From assembly GCF_918698155.1 (NCBI RefSeq), contig NZ_CAKKLX010000017.1, positions 28,756 through 92,755 of the forward strand: DNA of 64,000 bases. The letters are read 5' to 3'. The stretch is from Roseomonas sp. CECT 9278 (GTDB lineage Bacteria; Pseudomonadota; Alphaproteobacteria; Acetobacterales; Acetobacteraceae). The position numbers were made by a program, and so were the translations under genes. The notes beneath the pieces are model-generated. The model was not told the DNA's origin. It was given only the letters and a program-made list of their open reading frames with translations, and ran no database searches. How positions within the stretch are numbered: position 1 is the first letter of the stretch; every line of letters starts with the position of its first letter. Of the stretch, positions 56,249 through 63,789 are shown piece after piece.

Positions 56249-57813
56249 GGGAAATGCCCATGCAGGGCCCAGCGCGCCTCCCCGCCCGGTTCCACCAGGC
56301 CGATCCGGCAGACCCAGAGCCGCGCGCCGGAGGCGAGCTCCACCCTGTAGTAGTCGCGCAGCTTCCGATCCGCGCGGTCGCGCCACCATTCCGGTTCGAA
56401 GCGCTCCGGCCCCTCGGCGCGCACCACGCGATGCGCCTCCCGCCCGATCCGCAGCAATGATGGCGGCGCATCCGGCAGCAGCGCCATCGCGCCGATGAAG
56501 GGCGGGCGGCGCAACAGCCGCAGCGGGCGGGGCCGTGCGGACCAGCCGTCGAAGTCCTCCATCTCATCGAAAGCCCCGACACGCCGCACCGCGCGTTCCG
56601 GCCAGTGCGATGCGCGCGGCGCCAGCCGCCAGACCGGCAGGCGCTGCGACAGGCGATCGAGCAGCTGCGCCAGTTCCTCCCGCCGCGCCGACCGGCCCGT
56701 GGTGCCCAGCCCGTTCTGCACGCCTGCCATCGGGTCGGCCACCGGTGCTTCGAGCGTGATGCGGTCGTAGCCGCATTCCGGTTCCAGCCCTTCCAGCTTG
56801 CCGTGGAACAACCGCGCCAAGTGCTGCGGGTCGCGCGTGGCGAGGCCCGTGCCGATCGCGACCTCCTGCACCGCGCCATCGACGCGATGCGCGCGCAGCA
56901 GCATCCGCCGCCCGCCGCGCCCGGCCTCGCGCAGCGCGCGGCACAGCGCGTCCAGCAGCAGATCCAGCGCCGCCTCGATCCCCGCCCGCGTCGCCACAGG
57001 GTCGGCGAAGTCCCGCGCCACCTGCATCTCGGGCGGCGGGCGGATCGGCGAGATCGGCCGGGCCGCATGGCCCAGCGCCTCGTCCAGCGCCCGCGCCAGC
57101 CCGGCCCCGAAGCGCCGCACCAGCCCCGCCCGCGGCTGCGCCGCGACGCTGCCGACATCGCGCAGGCCCAGCCCCTGCAGGGCACTCACCAGCGCCGGGT
57201 CAAGCCGCAGTGCCGCCAGCGACAGCGGCCGCACCGCCGCTTCCTGCTTCCCCGCCACCACCACGCCGCCCCACCCGCCGCGCACCAGCGCCAGCGCCAC
57301 GCCCGGCATCCCCGCCACCGCCGCGCGCGCCGTCAGCCCCTGCCGGGCGAGCCGCCTCAGCATCTCCGCCCGCAACGCATCCTCGCCACCGAACAGATGC
57401 GCCACGCCGGTGATGTCGAGCAGCAGGCCATCCTCGCCCTCGACCCCCACCAGCGGCGTGAAACGCAGGCACCACAGCGCCAATCGGTTCAGCGCCGCGG
57501 CATCGCCGGCCGGATCCTCCGGCACCAGCACCACCCCGGGCATGATCGCCTGCGCATCGGCCAGCGCCTGGCCGGCGCGCAGCCCAGCGGACCCCGCCTC
57601 GGCACTGACCGACACCACCACCCGCCGCGCGCCCCGCTGCGCCCAGACAACGACCGGGCCAGGGCGGCGCAGGCGCTCGACCGGCAGGCGCGGGAGGAGG
57701 AGGGCGAGGGTGCGGCGGGCGCGGCCATGGGGCGCTGCCCCCTGGACCCCCGCCGGGGAGGCTACGGCCTCCCCGGACCCCGCGATCAATGGGGGGGGAA
57801 GAGGGAGGGGCAT
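56245..57813 (-). CDS. imuB: ImuB, Y-family polymerase-like mutasome adaptor
   Basis: A Y-family-fold protein without polymerase activity that links DnaE2 to the sliding clamp in the SOS mutasome. The conserved region starts RTLALLLPRLPVERLRR; GLLLDITGVAHLFGGEDAL is the ImuB palm signature lacking the usual catalytic carboxylates. FGAGLARALDEALGHAARPI and the C-terminal APRASHWPERAVRRV follow. The start is uncertain. The ATG at 57813 is used here (522 residues), but a GTG at 57972 overlaps the imuA stop (GTGA) and would add 53 residues encoded by palindromic G/C-rich sequence. Some residues before RTLALLL may also be non-native. Confidence 0.85.
   Translation of the reverse strand: MPLPLPPPLIAGSGEAVASPAGVQGAAPHGRARRTLALLLPRLPVERLRRPGPVVVWAQRGARRVVVSVSAEAGSAGLRAGQALADAQAIMPGVVLVPEDPAGDAAALNRLALWCLRFTPLVGVEGEDGLLLDITGVAHLFGGEDALRAEMLRRLARQGLTARAAVAGMPGVALALVRGGWGGVVVAGKQEAAVRPLSLAALRLDPALVSALQGLGLRDVGSVAAQPRAGLVRRFGAGLARALDEALGHAARPISPIRPPPEMQVARDFADPVATRAGIEAALDLLLDALCRALREAGRGGRRMLLRAHRVDGAVQEVAIGTGLATRDPQHLARLFHGKLEGLEPECGYDRITLEAPVADPMAGVQNGLGTTGRSARREELAQLLDRLSQRLPVWRLAPRASHWPERAVRRVGAFDEMEDFDGWSARPRPLRLLRRPPFIGAMALLPDAPPSLLRIGREAHRVVRAEGPERFEPEWWRDRADRKLRDYYRVELASGARLWVCRIGLVEPGGEARWALHGHFP
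57730..57785. repeat. G/C-rich palindromic element inside the 5' end of imuB
   Basis: A segment with CCCCCTGGACCCCCGCCGGGG and, after GGAGGCTACGGCCTCC, GGACCCCGC can fold into nested hairpins (GGAGGC/GCCTCC as the inner stem). It falls between the likely imuB start and its first conserved residues and looks like an intergenic repeat rather than conserved coding sequence. Confidence 0.5.
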
Positions 57814-57892
57814 GGCGGTCGCATTGGTAAGGAGGTCGCTTGGAACCCCTCCCTCTCCCACCCCCATCAAATTTCCCGCGGGTCTGGGGCGC

Positions 57893-57948
57893 CGTAGCCC
57901 CCCAGCGGGGGGTTCGGGGGGCTGGCCCCCCGTCGCCCCCACCCGCGG
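57893..57948. repeat. G/C-rich palindromic element at the imuA-imuB junction
   Basis: GTAGCCCCCCAGCGGGGGG, then TTCGGGGGGCTGGCCCCCCG, contains two G-run/C-run hairpins. The core GGGGTTCGGGGG is also found at about 4327-4338. It separates the imuA stop from the ATG of imuB. Confidence 0.55.
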
Positions 57949-57968
57949 CGTCCTGCAGCACCGCCGCC

Positions 57969-58700
57969 TCACGCCCGCCGCCGCGCCGGCGTCGCCGCGC
58001 CCTCCTCGGTCACCAATTCGCTGCCGTGCCAGGTGGCGCGCCAGCTGGCCGGGCGGCCGCTGCGGCAGCGCAGCAGGTCAAGGCTCCAGGCCGCGTCGCC
58101 GATGGCGTGCGGGCTGGTGCTGTCGGAGGGGGCGGCGCCGATTCGCCAGCGGCTGAGGGCGGCGGTCGGGGCGGCGTTGTCCTCGTCCGGGCGCAGCAGC
58201 AGGCCGAGCACGCCACCTGATTCCGCCGCCAGTTGCAGCCGCCGCGCGGCGGTCAGGTCGAGCGCGCCGGCCACCAGCAGGGCGGCGCCGACGGCCGCGC
58301 AGCGCAAGGTTTCCTCCATCGCCCACAGCGCGTCCTGCGCGCGCGCCGCGCGGACCAGCACCAACTGCGCGGGCGAGAGGCCGAATCGCGCGAGGCCCGG
58401 CGGCCAGGCGTCGGGCTCGGGCGCGATCCAGAGCACCGTGCCGCCGGCGCGGGCCAGCACCAGGGCGGCGAAGCCCGCGGCGGCGCCGGGTTCGGCTGCC
58501 AGGATTTCGTGCAACGCAGCGCGCGGCAGGCCGCCCCAGGGCAGCGCGGCATCGATGGCGGGCGACAGGGGGATGGCGTCCTCCCCCCGCGCGGCCATGG
58601 CTTCGGACGCACCGGCGCGTTCAAGGCGCGCGATGCGGGCGCGCAGCGCCGAGAGCAGGGCAGGGCGGTCGAGTGGAGGGGCGTTCGGGGGATTGGACAT
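57969..58700 (-). CDS. imuA: ImuA, RecA-like mutasome protein
   Basis: A 243-residue ImuA-family protein with a RecA-like fold, the first gene of the imuA-imuB-dnaE2 SOS mutagenesis operon. Recognisable segments are AIDAALPWGGLPRAALHEIL, the family hallmark, then GTVLWIAPEPDAWPPGLARFGL and EETLRCAAVGAALLVAGALDLTAARRLQLAAE. No canonical Walker A is seen, as is common in ImuA. The start ATG at 58700 lies 23 bp downstream (in transcription) of a perfect LexA box. Confidence 0.9.
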   Translation of the reverse strand: MSNPPNAPPLDRPALLSALRARIARLERAGASEAMAARGEDAIPLSPAIDAALPWGGLPRAALHEILAAEPGAAAGFAALVLARAGGTVLWIAPEPDAWPPGLARFGLSPAQLVLVRAARAQDALWAMEETLRCAAVGAALLVAGALDLTAARRLQLAAESGGVLGLLLRPDEDNAAPTAALSRWRIGAAPSDSTSPHAIGDAAWSLDLLRCRSGRPASWRATWHGSELVTEEGAATPARRRA

Positions 58701-58722
58701 GGCCTGGGGGAGGGCCGCTGAT

Positions 58723-58737
58723 GTTCGCTTTATGTTC
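58723..58737. promoter_or_regulatory. LexA (SOS) box
   Basis: GTTC-GCTTTAT-GTTC at 58723-58737 matches exactly the GTTC-N7-GTTC operator used by alphaproteobacterial LexA. It lies between divergent imuA and cysK, 23 bp from the imuA start and about 170 bp from cysK, so it most likely controls the mutasome operon. Confidence 0.9.
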
Positions 58738-58907
58738 TAATGTCGTGCCCCCGAAGGTCAAGGACTGTGGATGGTTTCGCCTCGCAGACGCGTAAGCCGC
58801 CAAGGGTTTCTGTGAATAACACCCTCAGGAGAAAGGCTTTCCTGCCCCTTGTCCGGCCTGCCCCGGCAACCGACCATCATCAGCGCAGACGCAAGGAATG
58901 CCCGATC

Positions 58908-59930
58908 ATGGATGCAGCCCCGCCGCCCCCCACCGGCATCGTGGATGGCTTCGAGGGTGCCGTCGGCAATACCCCCCTGATCCGCCTGCGCCGCGCCAGC
59001 GAGGCGACCGGCTGCGAGATTCTGGGCAAGGCGGAGTTCATGAATCCGGGCGGGTCGGTGAAGGACCGTGCGGGGCTCGGCATCATCCTCGATGCCGAGA
59101 AGCGCGGGCTGCTCACGCCCGGCCAGCCGGGCACCATCGTCGAGGGCACTGCGGGCAATACCGGCATCGGCATCACGCTGGTGGCGAATGCGCGGGGCTA
59201 TCGCGCCGTGATCGTGGTGCCCGAGACGCAAAGCCGCGAGAAGATCGACTTCCTGCGCATGATCGGCGCCGACCTGCGGCTGATCCCGGCCAAGCCCTAC
59301 TCCGATCCTGGCAACTACGTGCACTACAGCCGTCGCCTGGCGGAGGAGATGGGCGCCGTCCACGCCAACCAGTTCGACAACACGGCGAACCGCGCCGCGC
59401 ACGAGGCGACGACCGGGCCCGAGATCTGGACGCAGACGGATGGGCGCGTGGACGCCTTCACCTGTTCCTGCGGCACCGGCGGGTCGCTGGCCGGCGTGGC
59501 GCGTGCGCTGAAGGCGCGCAAGCCCGGCGTGAACATCGTATTGGCCGACCCGATGGGCAGTTCGCTGTATTCCTGGGTGAAGACCGGCGAACTGAAGCCC
59601 GAGGGCAATTCCATCACCGAGGGCATCGGCCAGGCCGCCCGCGTGCCGGGCAACCTCGAACCCGATCGCGCGCTGATCGACGATGCCGTGCAGGTGACGG
59701 ATGAGGAAGCGCTCGAGCAGGTGTTCGACCTGCAGATCCATGAGGGCATCTCGATCGGCGGGTCCGCCGGCGTGAATGTGGCGGCGGCGATCAAGGTGGC
59801 GAAGGCGATGGGTCCGGGTCACCGCATCGTCACGCTGCTCTGCGATGGCGGCGCCCGCTACCAGTCCAAGCTGTTCAATCCGGAGTTCCTGCGAGGCAAG
59901 GGCCTGCCCGTGCCGTCCTGGCTCGCCTGA
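58908..59930 (+). CDS. cysK: cysteine synthase (O-acetylserine sulfhydrylase) CysK
   Basis: A 340-residue PLP enzyme that makes cysteine from O-acetylserine and sulfide. The PLP lysine is Lys52 in [11 protein letters not shown]. The substrate loop is [20 protein letters not shown], and the phosphate loop is [30 protein letters not shown] is near the C terminus. ATG 58908 is supported by AAGGA at 58893-58897 with 10-bp spacing; codons further upstream in frame do not look conserved. It is followed 20 bp later by cysE, so the two steps of cysteine synthesis are co-encoded. Confidence 0.95.
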   Translation: MDAAPPPPTGIVDGFEGAVGNTPLIRLRRASEATGCEILGKAEFMNPGGSVKDRAGLGIILDAEKRGLLTPGQPGTIVEGTAGNTGIGITLVANARGYRAVIVVPETQSREKIDFLRMIGADLRLIPAKPYSDPGNYVHYSRRLAEEMGAVHANQFDNTANRAAHEATTGPEIWTQTDGRVDAFTCSCGTGGSLAGVARALKARKPGVNIVLADPMGSSLYSWVKTGELKPEGNSITEGIGQAARVPGNLEPDRALIDDAVQVTDEEALEQVFDLQIHEGISIGGSAGVNVAAAIKVAKAMGPGHRIVTLLCDGGARYQSKLFNPEFLRGKGLPVPSWLA

Positions 59931-59950
59931 CGCAATCCCCGGGGGCACCG

Positions 59951-60604
59951 ATGGAAATCACTGAACTCGCCCGCGCCATCCGCGACCGCGACCCGGCCCG
60001 TCCATCCTGGCCGGAGGCGGTGCTCTGCTATGCCGGGCTGCATGCCGTGCTGTGGCACCGCATGGCGCACGGGCTGTGGCGGATGGGGCTGAAGGGGCTG
60101 GCGCGCTTCGTCTCCCATATCGGCCGCTTCCTGACCGGCATCGAGATCCATCCCGGTGCGACGATCGGCCGGCGGCTGTTCATCGACCACGGCATGGGCG
60201 TGGTGATCGGCGAGACGGCGGAGATCGGCGACGACGTGCTGGTCTATCACGGCGTCACGCTGGGCGGATTGTCGGGCAGTCCGGGCAAGCGCCACCCGAC
60301 GATCGGGAACAACGTGGCGATCGGCGCGGGGGCGCAGGTGCTGGGGCCGATCACCATCGGCGATGGCGCGCGCATCGGTGCCAATGCCGTGGTGACCAAG
60401 GACGTGCCGCGGGACTGCACCGTGGTCGGCATTCCGGCTCGGCCGCCGGCGGGATCGCCCTGTGCCGACCCGACCGTGGGCTATGGCCTCACTGACCCGG
60501 ACCAGGATCCGGTGGGTGAGCAACTGGCGGCGATGCGCGCCGAAATGGTGGCATTGCGTGCCCGGGTCGCGGAACTGGAACGCCAGCCCGTCGCGGCCCG
60601 CTGA
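59951..60604 (+). CDS. cysE: serine O-acetyltransferase CysE (short, EpsC-type)
   Basis: A 217-residue left-handed beta-helix acetyltransferase that makes O-acetylserine from serine and acetyl-CoA. Hexapeptide repeats run from [20 protein letters not shown] to [15 protein letters not shown]. The catalytic His80 with Asp79 lies in [16 protein letters not shown]. The protein lacks the long N-terminal helical domain of the E. coli enzyme, as in the short EpsC-type group. The C terminus adds a small coiled helix ([18 protein letters not shown]). It forms an operon with cysK. Confidence 0.95.
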   Translation: MEITELARAIRDRDPARPSWPEAVLCYAGLHAVLWHRMAHGLWRMGLKGLARFVSHIGRFLTGIEIHPGATIGRRLFIDHGMGVVIGETAEIGDDVLVYHGVTLGGLSGSPGKRHPTIGNNVAIGAGAQVLGPITIGDGARIGANAVVTKDVPRDCTVVGIPARPPAGSPCADPTVGYGLTDPDQDPVGEQLAAMRAEMVALRARVAELERQPVAAR

Positions 60605-60611
60605 ACAGCCG

Positions 60612-60641
60612 TGCCGGACGTGCCGAGGGGCGCGTCCGGCA
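60612..60641 (+). terminator. terminator-like hairpin after cysE
   Basis: TGCCGGACG (60612-60620) pairs perfectly with CGTCCGGCA (60633-60641), starting eight bases after the cysE stop. The 9-bp GC stem fits the end of the cysKE transcript; only ATTCC follows instead of a T-tract. Confidence 0.65.
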
Positions 60642-60725
60642 TTCCGCTCCGGCGGTTGTCCGGCGCGGCCGCATGCTGCGCCATCGACGTGTGGAGCCGG
60701 TAGGCTCGTGCGGTTGCGCGGCGGG

Positions 60726-60947
60726 TCAGCGCCGCCGCTCTGTCAGGTCCCAGGGCGCCCGGGCGGCTTCCACCAATGCCTCGGCGCGGCTGATGCCGAT
60801 ATCGGACAGCATGCGGCCATCCATTTCCGCCAGGCGGCGTCGGCTCTCGATCGCCCGCAGCATGCGATCGATCGCGAACAGCCAGCCTTCGCCAAGCGTC
60901 GCACGGTTCCGGGACGCGAGGGAGGCAGGGATGCTGCGAGTTGTCAT
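60726..60947 (-). CDS. DUF1127 (YjiS-like) small protein
   Basis: A 73-residue protein ending in the DUF1127 motif: RRRLAEMDGRMLSDIGISRA, the R-x-L-x-x-x-D-x-R-x-L-x-D-I-G-I/L signature, about residues 37-66. Such Arg-rich small proteins in alphaproteobacteria have been linked to RNA turnover and phosphate or carbon adaptation; the exact role here is unknown. AGGAG precedes the ATG at 60947 with 6-bp spacing. It is divergent from a LysR regulator, with a symmetric T-N11-A site between them. Confidence 0.88.
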   Translation of the reverse strand: MTTRSIPASLASRNRATLGEGWLFAIDRMLRAIESRRRLAEMDGRMLSDIGISRAEALVEAARAPWDLTERRR

Positions 60948-61027
60948 GTGGAACTCCTGTCGGCTCAGGGGCGGCAGGTTCGCAGCCGGATACGCATCAG
61001 GAAAACGAAATGCATTGACCTTAAAGA

Positions 61028-61040
61028 TCAATTTAATTGA
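61028..61040. promoter_or_regulatory. candidate LysR operator (T-N11-A)
   Basis: TCAATTTAATTGA (61028-61040) is a perfect dyad apart from its centre and fits the T-N11-A pattern bound by LysR-family regulators. It lies in the AT-rich gap between the DUF1127 gene (start 60947) and the LysR gene (start 61154). TTGACC at 61015 could be part of a promoter here. Confidence 0.55.
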
Positions 61041-61153
61041 AGATCGGCGGTGATGATCGGAATGGGAACTCCAGCGCCATGCGACCCGGCGAGACCGGGC
61101 AATGGACCTTCTCCGACCTTCCCACCGCGGCCCGGCGCTGGCAGGCGCGCACC

Positions 61154-62038
61154 ATGCTGGTGATTCCGCCCGGCATCGATCCCGACCTGCTGCGGTCCTT
61201 CGTCCTGATCGCCGAGGGGAGGTCCTTCACCCGCGCCGCGACCGCCGTGGGCCGGACGCAATCCGCCGTCTCGATGCAGATCCGTCGGCTCGAGGAAACG
61301 CTCGGCCAGCCCTTGCTGCTGCGCGGGCCGCGCGGGGTGGAGACCACGCCGCATGGCGCCTGGCTGCTGGAACGCGCGAAGCGGCTGCTTGCGATGCATG
61401 ACGAGATCTTTACCACCTTCCGCACGCCGGCGGTCTCTGGGACGGTGCGGCTCGGCACGCCGGATGACTACGCCTTGCGCTGGCTGCCGGGCATCCTCGC
61501 CCGTTTCGCCGAGGTGCATCCGGCGGTCGAGGTTGTGGTCACCTGCGCACCGTCGAACGAACTGGTCGAGCGGCTCGAGAGCGACGACATCGACCTGACA
61601 TTGCTGTCAGGGGGCAATGAACGCCCCGGCATGGTGGGGCAGCCATTGTGGCGCGCAGGGTTGCGCTGGATCGGGTCGGCGACGCATGCGACGCATCGCC
61701 GTTCGCCGATTCCCCTGGCAACCGCCCAGCCGAGCTGTGTCTGGCGGCGCGCGGCCGTCCATGCGCTGGGGGAGGCGGGGCTGCCGTGGCGCGTGGCCTA
61801 TACCAGCACGTCACAGGCCGGCACGCTCGCCGCGACGCTGGCTGGGCTTGCCGTGACGATCGGGCTGCCGGGCCCGCTGCCGGCGGGGTTGCGGTTCCTC
61901 GGGCCAGAGGATGGGATGCCGCCGTTGCCCGATTTCGCGATCATCCTGCTGTCGGGCCGCGTGGGCGGTCCCGTTGTCGAGACGCTTGCAGAAGCGATCC
62001 GCGCCGGCTTTGCGGAGGCGGCGGTGACGCAGGCTTGA
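61154..62038 (+). CDS. LysR-family transcriptional regulator
   Basis: A 294-residue LTTR. The N-terminal winged helix-turn-helix is DLLRSFVLIAEGRSFTRAAT, then AVGRTQSAVSMQIRRLEETL, followed by the linker helix. The C-terminal co-inducer domain begins GTVRLGTPDDYALRWLPGIL. ATG 61154 puts the HTH at the usual distance from the N terminus; an upstream ATG at 61079 would add 25 unusual residues. It probably regulates the divergent DUF1127 gene and itself through the T-N11-A dyad between them. The inducer is unknown. Confidence 0.9.
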   Translation: MLVIPPGIDPDLLRSFVLIAEGRSFTRAATAVGRTQSAVSMQIRRLEETLGQPLLLRGPRGVETTPHGAWLLERAKRLLAMHDEIFTTFRTPAVSGTVRLGTPDDYALRWLPGILARFAEVHPAVEVVVTCAPSNELVERLESDDIDLTLLSGGNERPGMVGQPLWRAGLRWIGSATHATHRRSPIPLATAQPSCVWRRAAVHALGEAGLPWRVAYTSTSQAGTLAATLAGLAVTIGLPGPLPAGLRFLGPEDGMPPLPDFAIILLSGRVGGPVVETLAEAIRAGFAEAAVTQA

Positions 62039-62156
62039 GCGGGCGCGCCGGCCGTGTCATCTGCGCAGCGACTGCCGTGGTGTTTCGGGAGAATGGACGT
62101 GATCGACCGCCGCATGCGCGCCGCACCGGGGCCGGTCGGCCGTGGCGTCCGCTGAC

Positions 62157-62741
62157 ATGAGCGAGGCCACGCGCTTTGCGGCGCTGATGGAGGACGGCGC
62201 GGCGCTGCGCCGACGCCTCGCCGCGGAGATGGCGGCGGCGGTGATTGGTGTCGTCGATGCCTGCGAGGCATCGATGCGGGCCGGCGGCAAGCTGTTTTTC
62301 TGCGGCAATGGCGGCAGCGCGGCGGATGCGCAGCACCTGGCGACGGAGTGGCTGGTGCGGCTGCGCTCGAAGGTCGAGCGGCCATCCTGGCCGGCGATCG
62401 CGCTGACGCTCGATCCGGCGGCGCTGACCGCCGGAGGCAACGACTACGGCTTCGACGAGGTGTTTGCCAGGCCGCTGTCTGGGCTCGGCCGCGCGGGCGA
62501 CGTGCTGTTCGGCATCACCACCAGCGGCCGCTCGCCGAACGTGCTGCGGGCACTCGAGACGGCGCGCGGCATGGGCATCGTCACGGTCGGCCTGCTCGGC
62601 GGCAATGGCGGCCCGGCGCAGGGGCTATGCGATCATCCGCTGGTGGTCCCGAGCGACGTGACCGCACGGATCCAGGAAGCGCATATCGCGCTGGGGCACG
62701 CCGTGCTGGAACTGCTCGAGGATCGGTTGGTGCGCGCATGA
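62157..62741 (+). CDS. gmhA: D-sedoheptulose 7-phosphate isomerase (GmhA-like SIS protein)
   Basis: A 194-residue SIS-domain isomerase that converts sedoheptulose 7-phosphate to heptose 7-phosphate for LPS or other heptose glycans. Signature segments are KLFFCGNGGSAADAQHLATEW, DVLFGITTSGRSPNVLRALE and an ALTAGGNDYGFDEVF stretch; the C terminus has QEAHIALGHAVLELLE. ATG 62157 is preferred to a GTG at 62142. It overlaps the epimerase gene by 4 bp. A relative such as DiaA has the same fold, but the glycan gene next door favours GmhA. Confidence 0.88.
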   Translation: MSEATRFAALMEDGAALRRRLAAEMAAAVIGVVDACEASMRAGGKLFFCGNGGSAADAQHLATEWLVRLRSKVERPSWPAIALTLDPAALTAGGNDYGFDEVFARPLSGLGRAGDVLFGITTSGRSPNVLRALETARGMGIVTVGLLGGNGGPAQGLCDHPLVVPSDVTARIQEAHIALGHAVLELLEDRLVRA

Positions 62742-63709
62742 CCGTGCTGTTGACCGGCGCCGCGGGCTTCATCGGCATGCATGTGGCCGAGGCGCTGATG
62801 GCGCGCGGCGACGACGTCATCGGCATCGACAACCTGAACGCCTACTACGACGTACGGCTGAAGCGGGCGCGGCTGGCGCGCCTCGAAGCGCGAGCTGGTT
62901 TTCGCTTCCTGGAGGCCGATGTCGCGGACCGCGAGGCGATGCTCGGGCTGGCGGAGCGACACGCCGGGGTGACGCGGATCGTCCACCTCGCCGCCCAGCC
63001 GGGGGTGCGGCATTCGCTCGTGGATCCCTACGCCTATGTCCAGTCCAACGTGATGGGGCATCTGGTCGTGCTTGAATTGGCGCGGCGGCTGAGGCGGCTC
63101 GAGCACCTGGTGTATGCATCGTCGTCGTCGGTCTATGGGGCCAATCGGGACCTGCCCTTCGCCGAGGCGGACCGGGTGGACCATCCGGTCTCGCTCTATG
63201 CCGCGACGAAGCGGTCGGGCGAGCTGATCAGCGAATCCTACGCGCATCTGTTCGGACTGCCCCAGACTGGGCTGCGCTTCTTCACGGTCTATGGGCCTTG
63301 GGGGCGGCCCGACATGGCGCCGTGGATGTTCGCCGAGGCGATCCTGTCGGGCCGGCCGGTCACGCTGTACGATGGCGGCCGGCTGAAGCGGGATTTTACC
63401 TTCGTCGACGATATCGCCGCGGGCGTGCAGGGGTGCCTGGACCACCCCCCCGAGGGCACGGCGCCGCGCGTGCTGAACATCGGTAACAACCGCAGTGTGG
63501 AGGTCCGCCGCTTCGTCGAGGTGCTTGAAGGCGCCTTGGGGCGGCGAGCGATCGTGGTGGACACGCCGCGGCCGGCGACGGATGTCGCGGAAACCTTCGC
63601 GGATATCTCGGCGATCCAGGCGCTGTGCGGCTTCGCGCCGCGCACGCCGATCGAGGTCGGAATCCCTCGGTTTGCGGAATGGTATCTTTCCTGGCGGGAG
63701 GGGGGTTGA
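62738..63709 (+). CDS. NAD-dependent sugar-nucleotide epimerase (UDP-glucuronate 4-epimerase-like)
   Basis: A 323-residue extended SDR. The Rossmann loop is TGAAGFIGMHVAEAL, and DDVIGIDNLNAYYDVRLKRA, with its NxYYDxxLK pattern, is characteristic of UDP-glucuronate 4-epimerases. The active site has YASSSSVYGANRDLPF and the Tyr-x3-Lys in SLYAATKRSGELIS. FFTVYGPWGRPDMAPWMF and LKRDFTFVDDIAAGV are further family marks. The product (UDP-galacturonate or similar) would feed surface polysaccharide synthesis, consistent with coupling to gmhA. UDP-glucose epimerase activity is an alternative. Confidence 0.9.
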   Translation: MTVLLTGAAGFIGMHVAEALMARGDDVIGIDNLNAYYDVRLKRARLARLEARAGFRFLEADVADREAMLGLAERHAGVTRIVHLAAQPGVRHSLVDPYAYVQSNVMGHLVVLELARRLRRLEHLVYASSSSVYGANRDLPFAEADRVDHPVSLYAATKRSGELISESYAHLFGLPQTGLRFFTVYGPWGRPDMAPWMFAEAILSGRPVTLYDGGRLKRDFTFVDDIAAGVQGCLDHPPEGTAPRVLNIGNNRSVEVRRFVEVLEGALGRRAIVVDTPRPATDVAETFADISAIQALCGFAPRTPIEVGIPRFAEWYLSWREGG

Positions 63710-63734
63710 CCGCTTCCGCCAGGGGGCATAGAAG

Positions 63735-63760
63735 CCCGCCACGCCGCTGATGAGGCGGGG
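63735..63760 (+). terminator. possible terminator hairpin after the epimerase gene
   Basis: CCCGCC and GGCGGG arms flank about 13 bases directly before the rRNA-operon promoter. It may insulate the rRNA promoter from upstream transcription. No T-tract follows. Confidence 0.4.
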
Positions 63761-63789
63761 TTGACGAAAGGGCGGTGAGCCCTTAGATT
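63761..63789 (+). promoter_or_regulatory. rRNA-operon promoter
   Basis: TTGACG (63761-63766) and TAGATT (63784-63789) are separated by exactly 17 bp, a strong housekeeping-type promoter. The sequence downstream is non-coding, AT-richer than the rest, and carries a boxA, as expected for an rRNA operon. Transcription should start near 63796. Confidence 0.8.

Noticed and set aside
52973..56350. Very long plus-strand open frame (about 1125 codons) opposite dnaE2
   Set aside because: It is the antisense shadow of a well-supported polymerase gene in GC-rich DNA; its residues are His/Gln/Arg/Ala-rich with no domain, and no ribosome-binding site fits.
58738..58907. Riboswitch upstream of cysK
   Set aside because: Weak stems such as AGGGT/ACCCT exist, but the sequence does not match SAM-II, SAM/SAH or other known sulfur-related riboswitch cores that I can recognise.
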